Source: SYFY01 sp031385325 (GTDB lineage: Bacteria > Pseudomonadota > Gammaproteobacteria > Pseudomonadales > Azotimanducaceae). Taken from it: a stretch of 12,778 nucleotides of DNA. Made by a program: the position numbers and the translations under genes. Positions 1 to 7,550 of this stretch are shown one piece after another. How positions within the stretch are numbered: position 1 is the first letter of the stretch; each line of letters opens with the position of its first letter. The stretch is from positions 1-12,778 of the forward strand of contig JANNBJ010000223.1 of NCBI GenBank assembly GCA_031385325.1, written 5' to 3'. The notes beneath the pieces were generated by a model that saw only the letters and a program-made list of their open reading frames with translations, was not told the origin of the DNA and did not search any database.

Positions 1-549
1 GTTCATCGCGGCGCGCGCGGTTGCAACATCCGGCCACCAGATTTCCGTGATGCCGTCGAAATCAGGCTGCATGCCGGCGTAAAGCGAAGGCATCGGATGG
101 TTTTGCACGTAAGCCGTCGCGCCTTCCGTCAACGCTGCGATCGGCCCATGGTTAAACCACCAGTGAGCCTGAAAATTCGCGACACTTACCCCGGTCTTCT
201 TGCCAAACGGGAATACCCCTTTGATGCCGTGGCCCCGCCGATGTTTCGGCAGCAGCATGACTGATCGCTCAAGGCCTACGGACCGCCCCGTGATCTGTGT
301 GCCAGCGGACAGCAGCCCCTGCAGGGGATAACCTGCCTTGCAGGCAGCCAGCGCAAGCTCCGGCGTGTCGAACCACAGTTCAGCGACCCCGTCGAAAGCA
401 GGCGCCGCTTCTGCGATCTGCTGTTGAGTCGCGTGGGTCTGCACATATCCCCGGATCTTCGGATGCAGCCGCCGGATGTGTTGCTCCGCTGCGCTTCCCG
501 ACTGTACGAAAGGTGCAGTGCCTTGAACAAAAAAAGAGGTTCTGAACAT
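1..549 (-). CDS. Tandem EthD-domain protein, 3' end outside window
   Basis: The minus frame is open from the ATG at 549 to the window edge, giving 183 residues without a stop. Two related halves are visible. Residues 51-60 read FDGVAELWFD and residues 164-172 read FDGITEIWW. Each is preceded by a matching stretch (GYVQTHA, YVQNHP). This is the layout of proteins with two EthD (dimeric alpha-beta barrel) domains. EthD was first described in the ethyl tert-butyl ether P450 system, where it is needed but its biochemical role is unclear. Whole proteins of this type usually run a little over 200 residues, so about 40 may be missing. I chose the ATG at 549 because AGGGGA lies 7 nt upstream. An in-frame ATG at 609 would add 20 residues but has a poor ribosome site. 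The gene is divergent from the P450, suggesting a shared pathway. The family call is firm; the function is unknown. Confidence 0.8.
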   Translation of the reverse strand, partial: MFRTSFFVQGTAPFVQSGSAAEQHIRRLHPKIRGYVQTHATQQQIAEAAPAFDGVAELWFDTPELALAACKAGYPLQGLLSAGTQITGRSVGLERSVMLLPKHRRGHGIKGVFPFGKKTGVSVANFQAHWWFNHGPIAALTEGATAYVQNHPMPSLYAGMQPDFDGITEIWWPDVATARAAMN

Positions 550-718
550 CGCTTTTTCCCCTAGTATCGATTGCTGATTATCGACGACATTGGTAAAGAT
601 CGCAGCCATACGATCCAGTCGCCTGCCGATCTGTCCCGCCCTGGTGATCGAACATCGCCCAAACGAACAGGACGAACAGGACAAATCGGACTAACCGACA
701 GAATAACGGAGAGCATCC
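550..718. promoter_or_regulatory. Divergent promoter region, EthD-type gene / P450 operon
   Basis: These 169 bp separate the two divergent starts and must carry the promoters for both. No strong sigma-70 match is visible. TTGCTG (571-576) and TAAAGA (594-599) with a 17-bp spacer is the best pair I found and each box matches only three of six positions. A short inverted repeat, TCGAT-N8-ATCGA (567-584), could be an operator half-site pair but is weak. The ribosome site GGAGAG lies just upstream of the P450 start. Confidence 0.4.
665..682. repeat. 9-bp tandem direct repeat upstream of P450
   Basis: GAACAGGAC occurs twice head to tail (665-673 and 674-682), about 37 bp before the P450 start, in the likely 5' untranslated region. 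It could be a replication-slippage product or a paired regulator site; the sequence cannot separate these. Confidence 0.7.
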
Positions 719-1960
719 ATGAGTGAAGCCAAATCCTTGCCGCTGGAATCCATCGACGTCAGTAACCCCAGACTCTACGGCGATGAAACCTGGCAACCGG
801 TGTTCGCTCGTCTGCGCCGTGAAGATCCAGTCCACTACTGCGCAGAAAGCCCGGTAGGACCCTACTGGTCGGTCACCCGATTTCAGGACATCAAGACCGT
901 CGACACCAGTCACGACATCTACTCATCCGAAGTCGGCGGCATCACCATCGCCGAGGTGGAGTTCGAGCCTGACGCCCTGCAGCTCGACAATTTCATCGCC
1001 ATGGATCAGCCGAAACATGATGATCAACGCAAGGTGGTGGCACCCTCTGTCGCACCCACCAATCTACGCAATATGGAGCCGCTGATCCGCGAACGGGTGG
1101 TCGACATTCTCGATAACCTGCCGATCGGTGAGCGATTCAACTGGGTAGAGCACGTGTCCGTGGAATTGACCGCGCGCATGCTCGCCACCCTCTTCGATTT
1201 TCCGTATGCGGACCGTCACAAGCTCGTTCACTGGTCTGACGTCACCACTGCCAATCCCCAGATCCAGGGCGACAGCGCAATGAGCAACGAGTATCGCCTG
1301 CAGGAACTCACCGAGTGCATGCAGGTTTTTGCCGGACTGTGGCAGGAGCGGGCCGCACGCAAGGAGCCGGGCCACGATCTCATCAGCATGCTGGCGCACG
1401 GTGAATCTACCCGCGACATGCCGAGCCGCCCCACAGAGTTTCTGGGCAACATCCTGTTGCTCATCGTTGGTGGCAACGACACCACACGCAATACCATCAG
1501 CGGTGGTGTCATCGCGCTGAACGAAAGCCCTGATCAGTACGAACTGTTGCGCAAACGGCAGGATCTCAGCCCGAACATGGTGGCCGAGATGGTGCGCTGG
1601 CAGACGTCGGTCATTCACATGCGACGCACCGCGACAAGAGACACGGTCCTGGCCGGAAAGAAGATCACCAAAGGCGAAAAGGTGATCATGTGGTACCTCT
1701 CCGGCAACCGGGATGAAGCCGTATTCGAGAACGCCGACAAACTGATCATCGATAGACCCAATGCACGGCAGCACGTGGCCTTTGGTTATGGCATCCATCG
1801 CTGTATGGGCAATCGGCTGGCGGAACTGCAGCTGCGAGTGCTCTGGGAAGAGACCATGAAGCGTTTCCGCAACGTTGAAGTTGTCGGACCGGTAACGCGG
1901 GTGCCATCGAACTTCATCCGTGGTGTCCGCGAAGTACCCGTAGTCCTGCACCCGTGGTAA
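719..1960 (+). CDS. Cytochrome P450, CYP153-like
   Basis: 413-residue bacterial soluble class P450. The haem-binding loop FGYGIHRCMG puts the axial thiolate at Cys362. The I-helix oxygen-activation motif is GGNDTT (251-256). The K-helix ExxR pair is Glu290/Arg293. From memory, the phrases PKHDDQRKVV, HMRRTA, SGNRDE and GNRLAELQLR match CYP153 enzymes, which hydroxylate terminal positions of alkanes, alicyclics and terpenes using a ferredoxin and ferredoxin reductase. No such partner gene is in the window, so electrons would come from elsewhere. Length is normal for the family and all key residues are present. The ATG at 719 follows GGAGAG at good spacing. It is the first gene of a probable operon with the VOC and Rieske genes. 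P450 identity is certain; the CYP153 assignment is likely, and the substrate is unknown. Confidence 0.93.
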   Translation: MSEAKSLPLESIDVSNPRLYGDETWQPVFARLRREDPVHYCAESPVGPYWSVTRFQDIKTVDTSHDIYSSEVGGITIAEVEFEPDALQLDNFIAMDQPKHDDQRKVVAPSVAPTNLRNMEPLIRERVVDILDNLPIGERFNWVEHVSVELTARMLATLFDFPYADRHKLVHWSDVTTANPQIQGDSAMSNEYRLQELTECMQVFAGLWQERAARKEPGHDLISMLAHGESTRDMPSRPTEFLGNILLLIVGGNDTTRNTISGGVIALNESPDQYELLRKRQDLSPNMVAEMVRWQTSVIHMRRTATRDTVLAGKKITKGEKVIMWYLSGNRDEAVFENADKLIIDRPNARQHVAFGYGIHRCMGNRLAELQLRVLWEETMKRFRNVEVVGPVTRVPSNFIRGVREVPVVLHPW

Positions 1961-1986
1961 ATCTGAATACTGCGGCGCTGAGCTCC

Positions 1987-2009
1987 CTGTAGGAGCGGTC
2001 TCCGCGACC
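1987..2009. repeat. REP-like hairpin element in the P450-VOC spacer
   Basis: The spacer contains TGTAGGAGCGG followed by TCT and CCGCGACC. The core GCGG-TCT-CCGC can fold into a small hairpin. The opening TGTAGGAGCGG is the hallmark of short REP elements that are dispersed in Pseudomonas, Stenotrophomonas and Xanthomonas and are moved by RAYT transposases. It is a single copy here. It has no T-tract, so it is not an intrinsic terminator; in an operon it may affect mRNA processing or stability. Confidence 0.5.
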
Positions 2010-2032
2010 CCAACGTCAACCGAGCATTGAAC

Positions 2033-2575
2033 ATGACCCGCCAAATCTCCACCGACCCCGTGCAACCCGCCAAATTCGCCCACTTCGTGTTGCGCGTCAG
2101 CGACCTGGCTGCGTCGGTCAAGTGGTATGAAACCGTCCTCGGCATGAAAACGGTTTTCGGCAACGAGATGATCGTGTTCATGACCTACGACGACGAACAT
2201 CATCGCCTGGCACTGGCAAAAACACCGGTGGCCGCTGGACCCAGAGGCGCGCCCGGTCTCGACCACGTGGCCTACACCCTGAATTCATTGGCGGATCTGC
2301 TGTCGACCTACAAACGACTGAAATCCGTTGGCATCGAAACGGTGTGGCCCATCAATCACGGGATGACGACCTCGCTGTACTATGCAGATCCGGATGGCAA
2401 CCGGGTGGAATTCCAGATCGAGAACTTTGCGACCAAGGCAGAACTCCAGGACTACTTTCGTTCCGAGAGCTTCGCAAAAAATCCGATCGGTGTGCAGTTT
2501 GATCCTGCACATCTAATGGCTCGTTACGAACGAGGCGATGACATTCACGAACTGTTGAGACAAGGCGTCAGCTGA
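2033..2575 (+). CDS. VOC-family metalloprotein (glyoxalase / extradiol dioxygenase fold)
   Basis: 180-residue protein with two beta-alpha-beta-beta-beta modules of the vicinal oxygen chelate superfamily. The 2-His-1-carboxylate triad is intact: His17 (FAHFVLRVSDL), His78 (GLDHVAY) and Glu126 (NRVEFQIENF). YYADPDGN precedes the glutamate, as is usual in type I extradiol ring-cleavage dioxygenases and glyoxalase-like enzymes. The C-terminal tail NPIGVQFDP is common in a subgroup annotated as biphenyl-2,3-diol dioxygenase-like. A dioxygenase role next to the Rieske gene is attractive but unproven; isomerase or lyase chemistry is possible. I chose the ATG at 2033; a TTG two codons upstream is less likely. 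There is no clear Shine-Dalgarno sequence. It lies 72 bp after the P450 and 51 bp before the Rieske gene, all in one direction. Confidence 0.85.
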   Translation: MTRQISTDPVQPAKFAHFVLRVSDLAASVKWYETVLGMKTVFGNEMIVFMTYDDEHHRLALAKTPVAAGPRGAPGLDHVAYTLNSLADLLSTYKRLKSVGIETVWPINHGMTTSLYYADPDGNRVEFQIENFATKAELQDYFRSESFAKNPIGVQFDPAHLMARYERGDDIHELLRQGVS

Positions 2576-2626
2576 GACAAACGCCATGCGAACAACAGTC
2601 GGCATGAACACTTAGAGGAGACCACC

Positions 2627-3904
2627 ATGTTCAGCACCGACCAGGTCAAACAGCTTCGCGCATTGATGGAATATGAGGCCGCTCGAAAAGAGCCACCTCG
2701 AGCCTTCCCCGTCCTGCCAGATATTCCGGCCGGGCGATACACGGACCAGCGTTTCTACGATCTCGAACAAAAGCACATCTGGCGCAAGACGTGGTTGCTG
2801 GCCGGGCACATCGACGAATTGCCGAACAAAGGCAGCTATCAACTTTGGGAGCGAGCCGGACAACCGGTTGTTCTGGTGAACGCCGGCGACGGTCGAATCA
2901 ATGCCTTCTACAACACCTGTCGGCACCGTGGCGCGCCAATCGTTACCGAACAAAGTGGCCAACGTCCACGACTGGTCTGCAAGTACCACGGCTGGACCTA
3001 CAGTCACGATGGCGACCTGCTGGCGGTGCGAGACCCGGAAGACTACCGAGGGCTGGACTTCTCCTGCCGCAGTCTGATCAGCATTCGCTGCGAGCGATTT
3101 GGCAACCTCATCTTCGTGAATTTCGATGACCAGGCACCGACCCTGCTGGAGTGGCTCGGCCCCATCGCCGAAGAGTGGAAGGAATTCCAGTTTGACAAGG
3201 TCCGGCTCGCCGCGCGTCACATCTTTGATCTGAACTGCAACTGGAAGATTGCGATGGAGGCCAATACCGAGGTCTACCACGTGCGCAGCATCCATCCCAC
3301 AACCGTCGGTCCGATTCTCGATGATCGCCGCAACGTCAACACGCTGTACCCAAATGGCCATGGCCGCATGATCGCGCCGCAGCCACCCGGATCGACACGC
3401 TCCTACGCCCCGCCGAGCACCTTGCCTCAGATCGAAACCGTTGGTGAAATCGGCCGCACCTGCACTCAGTCGTATGGCGTGTTCCCGAACTGGGTATCAC
3501 CACTGAGCGCCCGCGGCGTTCCACCATTGATCTTCTGGCCCAATGGCATCAACAAGTGCCGACTGGAGACGTGGACCATGTGCGCCGACTGGGGTGATGC
3601 CCCGGCACCCGATCACTGGACCGAAAACAACGGCGAACGGCTGAACGCCGTGCTGCGGGAAGACACCGAGTTTGGTGTGTGGATCCAGAAGTCCGTGGAA
3701 TCCTATGGATTCAAAGGGGTACCGCTGTCGTATCAGGAAGCACGGATCTACCACTGGAACCAGTGGGCGGACCGCACCATCGGCTTCGAGAACATTCCGG
3801 TGGAACTGCGTGTTGGCCAGGTCATTGGTGATGAGTGGCTGTATCCGAATGATCCTCGGATTGCGGAGATGGAAGAGATCGCCGCGGCGGCAAGGGTCGC
3901 GTAG
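2627..3904 (+). CDS. Rieske non-heme iron oxygenase, alpha subunit
   Basis: 425-residue ring-hydroxylating-oxygenase large subunit. The Rieske [2Fe-2S] site is Cys98-Arg-His100, then 17 residues, then Cys118-Lys-Tyr-His121 followed by GW. The catalytic domain has the mononuclear iron ligands His218 and His223 (EVYHVRSIHP), with Glu215 in the place of the acidic residue that relays electrons between subunits. The third ligand is probably Asp346 (REDTEFG). All key residues are present, so it should be active. Such enzymes put one or two hydroxyls on rings or demethylate substrates, and need a reductase and sometimes a ferredoxin. Neither these nor a beta subunit is encoded in the window, which favours an alpha-only oligomer using a remote reductase. 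AGAGGAG (2614-2620) sets the start 6 nt downstream. Probable third gene of the P450 operon; substrate unknown. Confidence 0.92.
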   Translation: MFSTDQVKQLRALMEYEAARKEPPRAFPVLPDIPAGRYTDQRFYDLEQKHIWRKTWLLAGHIDELPNKGSYQLWERAGQPVVLVNAGDGRINAFYNTCRHRGAPIVTEQSGQRPRLVCKYHGWTYSHDGDLLAVRDPEDYRGLDFSCRSLISIRCERFGNLIFVNFDDQAPTLLEWLGPIAEEWKEFQFDKVRLAARHIFDLNCNWKIAMEANTEVYHVRSIHPTTVGPILDDRRNVNTLYPNGHGRMIAPQPPGSTRSYAPPSTLPQIETVGEIGRTCTQSYGVFPNWVSPLSARGVPPLIFWPNGINKCRLETWTMCADWGDAPAPDHWTENNGERLNAVLREDTEFGVWIQKSVESYGFKGVPLSYQEARIYHWNQWADRTIGFENIPVELRVGQVIGDEWLYPNDPRIAEMEEIAAAARVA

Positions 3905-3938
3905 CCCCGGTGGAGGCCGCCCCGACAGGCGACCATCG

Positions 3939-4733
3939 CTATAGAGTCAGCCAGCCACCATCGACGGGCAGGTAGATACCGGTAACAAAATCACTCATGG
4001 ACGAGGCAAGGAAAACCACGGCCTTGCCCTGATCCATCGGATCGCCCCAATGGCCGACGGGCAGACGCGCGATTCTGTCGGCAACCGTATCTCCCAACGG
4101 ATCACCTGTGCGGTTTGGTGGTTGGCCACTCATTTTTGGCGGTGCGCCCTCTCGAACCCAGGTCGGCCCGGGCGCCAGCGCATTCACGTTGATGCCGTGC
4201 TGTGCGAGTTCAAGCGCGAGTGCTTTGGTAATCTGCGCCACTGCCGCCTTCGACCCATCGTAGGTCACACCCACACCTGGGCTGACCGCCTGGGTGGAAG
4301 ACACATTGATGATCCTGCCGCCCCTGCCTTGTTCGATCATGATCGTTGCCGCGGCACGACAGCAGTAAAAAACACCGTCGACATTGACGGACCACAAGGT
4401 GCGCCACATGGCATCGGTGATATCCCGTACCGGACCGCCATAACCGATATAGACCCCGGCATTGTTGACGAGGATGTCGAGCGCACCGAGGCGTCGCCTG
4501 GTCTCCTGCATGGCGTGGTCAACTGACGCGCGATCTGCCACGTCCAGCGCCATCGCCTCACCACCTACCTCCGTGGCAATGATCTGCGCGTCGGCGAGTT
4601 GCAGGTCACTCACCATGACCTTGGCGCCCGCCATGGCGAGTGCTCGACAGATACCCGCACCGATACCTCGCGCGCCACCCGTGACATGGGCCACCTTGCC
4701 GGTCAGATCCAGCCATTGTGCAGCAGTGTTCAT
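3939..4733 (-). CDS. Short-chain dehydrogenase/reductase, classical SDR
   Basis: 264-residue classical SDR. The cofactor loop TGGARGIG covers residues 18-25. Asp43 at the end of the second strand suggests NAD(H) over NADP(H). The NNAG motif is at 90-93. The catalytic set is Asn117, Ser145 (NVSS), Tyr158 and Lys162 (YDGSK). DGGW close to the C terminus is typical. It probably oxidises a secondary alcohol or dihydrodiol made by the nearby oxygenases. The ATG at 4733 overlaps the stop of the ATP-grasp gene by ATGA, so translation is likely coupled. It is the last gene of the minus-strand operon and converges on the Rieske gene, only 34 bp away, with no clear terminator between. Family call is certain; the substrate is open. 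Confidence 0.93.
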   Translation of the reverse strand: MNTAAQWLDLTGKVAHVTGGARGIGAGICRALAMAGAKVMVSDLQLADAQIIATEVGGEAMALDVADRASVDHAMQETRRRLGALDILVNNAGVYIGYGGPVRDITDAMWRTLWSVNVDGVFYCCRAAATIMIEQGRGGRIINVSSTQAVSPGVGVTYDGSKAAVAQITKALALELAQHGINVNALAPGPTWVREGAPPKMSGQPPNRTGDPLGDTVADRIARLPVGHWGDPMDQGKAVVFLASSMSDFVTGIYLPVDGGWLTL

Positions 4734-6049
4734 CGTACGGACTCCAGATTGACAAGGTCGAGCACGGCCAGTTCAGCGACTCCGAGTTCATGATTCTTGG
4801 CGGCCACGGCGGCCGTGAAATCCCCCCAGATCATCTGCCAGACGAAGATGACTTCACGGCCATCGATCGTGGTGGTGAACGGACTGAACCCGAGTGGCAA
4901 GGTAGCAAATGCAGCAGAACTATTGCCGAACAGGTAACGTTCGTTGAACGCCAGATAATCATCAAATCGGTCGCGGCCGACAGTTGCAAAACACACTACC
5001 GTGTCGCGTTCACTTAAGTTAAGGCGGCGAACCACTTCCGCCGGCATGAGCCCACCGGTATAGCGCGCGTTGATCTCGGTAACAACAACCGAATCCTCGC
5101 CACTTTTCGGGACAAAAAAGTCGAGCCCGCAATTGAGCCCTTCCGGTGCGGTGTATCCCTCACTGCGCACAAACTCACCCACACGCAGCAGCGCCGCCTG
5201 CTGCATGGGTCCCAGCTTCTGGGTGGCACGAATATAGTTCCCTACCCACAACCCATTGGCAAAAAGAATCTTGCGGATGTTGTCGATGTGGATCTCGTCA
5301 TCACTGACAAAGAGATCCACGGTCATTTCTGCCCACTCGTCGAAAACAAGCCGACGCTGCAGCAACACCGGCTCCTCATCCCGCAGGTCGGCAACCCAGG
5401 CAATTGCTTCATCGAGACCGTCGATCACCGTCACGTTTCGGGAACCGGCCAGACCCATCACCTTCAGCATCACCTGCGGACCGAATCGCTCGAGGAACTC
5501 CTCTACGTCTTTCCTGGATTCCGGGCGACTCAATTCGAGCTTGGTCGTGACACAGGTTTCCGGTACCGGAATGGACCACTTAGCAGCCTGGCTTGCCAGG
5601 TACATCTTGGAATTGACGCGCTGACTGACCTCCAGCACCGCATCACTGTCGTGTAGCTGCCGGTTCGAGCCCGACACCAGGTACACGGTGACCAGTTCAT
5701 CAGGCCTTGTGTCCCTGACATCTCGATAGAAGTCTTCTCTGGGAAAGTAGTGGACATCCGCGAGCCCTACCGGTGTCAACCCCATGGCGAGGAAGTTCCT
5801 GTGGTAACGACCAAGATACGCGTGCCACGGCGCACCGCTGAAAGCCTCATACAGAGAGGTTCGATCCCCAGGCTTGCCGAGGAACAGCGTTCCAACCTGC
5901 AGCATCGCAATCAGATCCTTGTTTTCCTTGTCATCGGCGCGTTGTTTGGCGTTGAGTTGATCTGCCGTGAAGTGCAGCAGGAGATCGTCCGCCGACACCG
6001 CAAACCACACCGGCCGGTGTTGGGTTGGAAAATACGCGCGTGGTTTCAT
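4730..6049 (-). CDS. ATP-grasp domain protein, putative carboxylate-amine ligase
   Basis: 439-residue protein of the ATP-grasp superfamily, which joins a carboxylate to an amine or thiol through an acyl-phosphate. Visible motifs are NSKMYLASQAAKWSIPVPE (146-164, entry to the domain), VMLKVMGLAGSRNV (193-206, ATP lysine Lys196 and glycine loop), EPVLLQRRLVFDEW (226-239, hinge) and VVVTEINARYTGG (321-333), where Glu325, Asn327 and Arg329 match the Mg/phosphate-binding E-x-N-x-R. Asp310 may be the other metal ligand. The first ~145 residues are a pre-ATP-grasp domain I cannot assign. No signal peptide, so cytosolic. It overlaps the amidase stop and the SDR start by ATGA at each end. Its product could be an amide, peptide-like conjugate or ester. 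Peptide ligases related to pheganomycin PGM1 are a possible relative. Domain class is reliable; the reaction is unknown. Confidence 0.85.
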   Translation of the reverse strand: MKPRAYFPTQHRPVWFAVSADDLLLHFTADQLNAKQRADDKENKDLIAMLQVGTLFLGKPGDRTSLYEAFSGAPWHAYLGRYHRNFLAMGLTPVGLADVHYFPREDFYRDVRDTRPDELVTVYLVSGSNRQLHDSDAVLEVSQRVNSKMYLASQAAKWSIPVPETCVTTKLELSRPESRKDVEEFLERFGPQVMLKVMGLAGSRNVTVIDGLDEAIAWVADLRDEEPVLLQRRLVFDEWAEMTVDLFVSDDEIHIDNIRKILFANGLWVGNYIRATQKLGPMQQAALLRVGEFVRSEGYTAPEGLNCGLDFFVPKSGEDSVVVTEINARYTGGLMPAEVVRRLNLSERDTVVCFATVGRDRFDDYLAFNERYLFGNSSAAFATLPLGFSPFTTTIDGREVIFVWQMIWGDFTAAVAAKNHELGVAELAVLDLVNLESVR

Positions 6050-7533
6050 GCAAAGGCCTCCGGTCGTTTATCAAACCACGGCTGCGCGCTCTCCAGCTGA
6101 TAGGCCAGCTCCAGCAGCGTCTGCTCATCGCCGGTTTTCGCCATGAACATGCTGCCAATGGGAAGACCATCAGAGCTGAAGCCCAGCGGCAAGGAGATTG
6201 CTGGCGTGCCAATGGCATTGGCCAGCGGTGTGTAGGCCACCCAGTCAAACACCCGTCGATAGAGTTCCTGTGGAGGGACCATTGGCCCCTGCTCGCCAAT
6301 TCGCGGCGCTGGCGCAGACAACACCGGCGTCAACCAGACATCAAAGCCCGCCATGAATTGGCTAACAACTGCCTGCACGTGAATGAAGTGTTCGCGAACG
6401 CGCTCGATAGTCCCGGGTGGGGCGGCCATGGCGCGTTCGGCGAGAAAGAGGGTCCAGGGCTCAAGCACCTCATCCAGTGCAGATTCCTGAACACCGGTAG
6501 CCAGCACGTCGCTGCGGACTTTCGCCGCACCCGAGGCCCACAGATCGACAAACCGATCCTCGAATAGCAGCCCATCATATTGCGGAGCTGCTTCAACCAC
6601 GTCATGCCCAAGGCTCGTGCACAGTCGTGCGGCGGCCTGTTGCGCTGCGATGACATCGGCAACCGGATCTGTCCCCTTGGCAGAACGGGTTGAAAAAGCG
6701 ATGCGCAGTTTCCGCCCGGGATTCGGGCTGACCACACCGACCGGTGCAAACCCGGATCGCCCACCATGACCCTCACCCAGTGCGAGCAGTGCAGCCATAT
6801 CGCGCACCGAACGAGTGATGGACAGACTGACCGCCAGCTGCAACACATCGATGTCGTTCTGTGCCCCGTGCATGCGTCCTCGACTGGGTTTCAGTCCGAC
6901 CAGACCACAGCAGGACGCGGGGATGCGGATGGAGCCGCCCCCATCACTGGCATGGGCCGCGGTGAGTATGCCCGCCGCAACGGCTGCCGCCGCGCCACCG
7001 CTTGAACCACCACAGGAATAGTTGAGGTTCCAGGGGTTCCGGCAAGGTCCGAGCGCGAGCGACTCGGTTGTGCCGATCAACCCGAACTCCGGCGTATTGG
7101 TCTTGCCGATGATGTTGAGACCAGCGGCCAGGTCCGCATCCACCAGCGGAGCATTCTGCTTGGCGACCGAGTTCGCCACCGATCGGCTGCCTTTGCTGGT
7201 CCGCAGCCCCGCAACATCAGTCATATCCTTGATCGCAAATGGCACACCGTGCAGTGGCCCAACCGGCAGTTTGCCGCGGCGTGCGCGAGACAGTGCTGCG
7301 TCGTAGGTTTCGCCCACAATTGCGTTGATTCCGGGGTTGAATCGTCGTGCACGAGCAACCACTGCTTCAGCCAATTCGAGGGCCGATATGTTGCCGATTT
7401 CCACCAACGCTGCCTGACCTACGGCATCGGTCATCAGCGGATCCACCAGTTCACGCGGCCGTTGGGATGGGGTTGCGCAGCCTGCTGCTGCCAGCGCCGC
7501 AATCGCGCTGCCTATGAAAGACCGACGGTTCAT
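6046..7533 (-). CDS. Amidase-signature hydrolase with Tat/lipoprotein signal
   Basis: 495-residue amidase-signature enzyme. The Ser-cisSer-Lys triad is Lys102 (PFAIKDMTD), Ser177 (CGGSSGG) and Ser201 (DGGGSIRIPA), with the usual 24-residue gap between the serines. These enzymes hydrolyse amides and sometimes esters. The N terminus MNRRSFIGSAIAALAAAGC has a twin-arginine pair (Arg3-Arg4), a hydrophobic core and a lipobox ending at Cys19. It is therefore probably exported folded and anchored as a lipoprotein; Ala20 would favour the outer membrane. I chose the ATG at 7533 over a longer in-frame extension because of this signal and GGGAGG (7545-7550) upstream. First gene of the three-gene operon; its TGA overlaps the ATP-grasp ATG. 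Family and triad are certain, the export is likely, the substrate is unknown. GatA is ruled out by the signal and the context. Confidence 0.92.
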   Translation of the reverse strand: MNRRSFIGSAIAALAAAGCATPSQRPRELVDPLMTDAVGQAALVEIGNISALELAEAVVARARRFNPGINAIVGETYDAALSRARRGKLPVGPLHGVPFAIKDMTDVAGLRTSKGSRSVANSVAKQNAPLVDADLAAGLNIIGKTNTPEFGLIGTTESLALGPCRNPWNLNYSCGGSSGGAAAAVAAGILTAAHASDGGGSIRIPASCCGLVGLKPSRGRMHGAQNDIDVLQLAVSLSITRSVRDMAALLALGEGHGGRSGFAPVGVVSPNPGRKLRIAFSTRSAKGTDPVADVIAAQQAAARLCTSLGHDVVEAAPQYDGLLFEDRFVDLWASGAAKVRSDVLATGVQESALDEVLEPWTLFLAERAMAAPPGTIERVREHFIHVQAVVSQFMAGFDVWLTPVLSAPAPRIGEQGPMVPPQELYRRVFDWVAYTPLANAIGTPAISLPLGFSSDGLPIGSMFMAKTGDEQTLLELAYQLESAQPWFDKRPEAFA

Positions 7534-7550
7534 TGCTCTTTTTTCCTCCC

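Noticed and set aside
571..599. Sigma-70 promoter TTGCTG-N17-TAAAGA
   Set aside because: Each box matches only three of six consensus positions, too weak to list as a promoter by itself.
550..609. 20-residue N-terminal extension of the EthD protein from an ATG at 609
   Set aside because: In frame, but without a good ribosome site, whereas the ATG at 549 has AGGGGA at 7 nt. It cannot be fully excluded.
1064..2266. 400-codon open frame on the minus strand
   Set aside because: It lies antisense to the P450 and VOC genes, shows no recognisable motifs, and both plus-strand genes have full catalytic signatures. It is a GC-rich shadow frame.
2612..3361. 249-codon open frame on the minus strand
   Set aside because: Antisense to the Rieske gene, without motifs; shadow frame.
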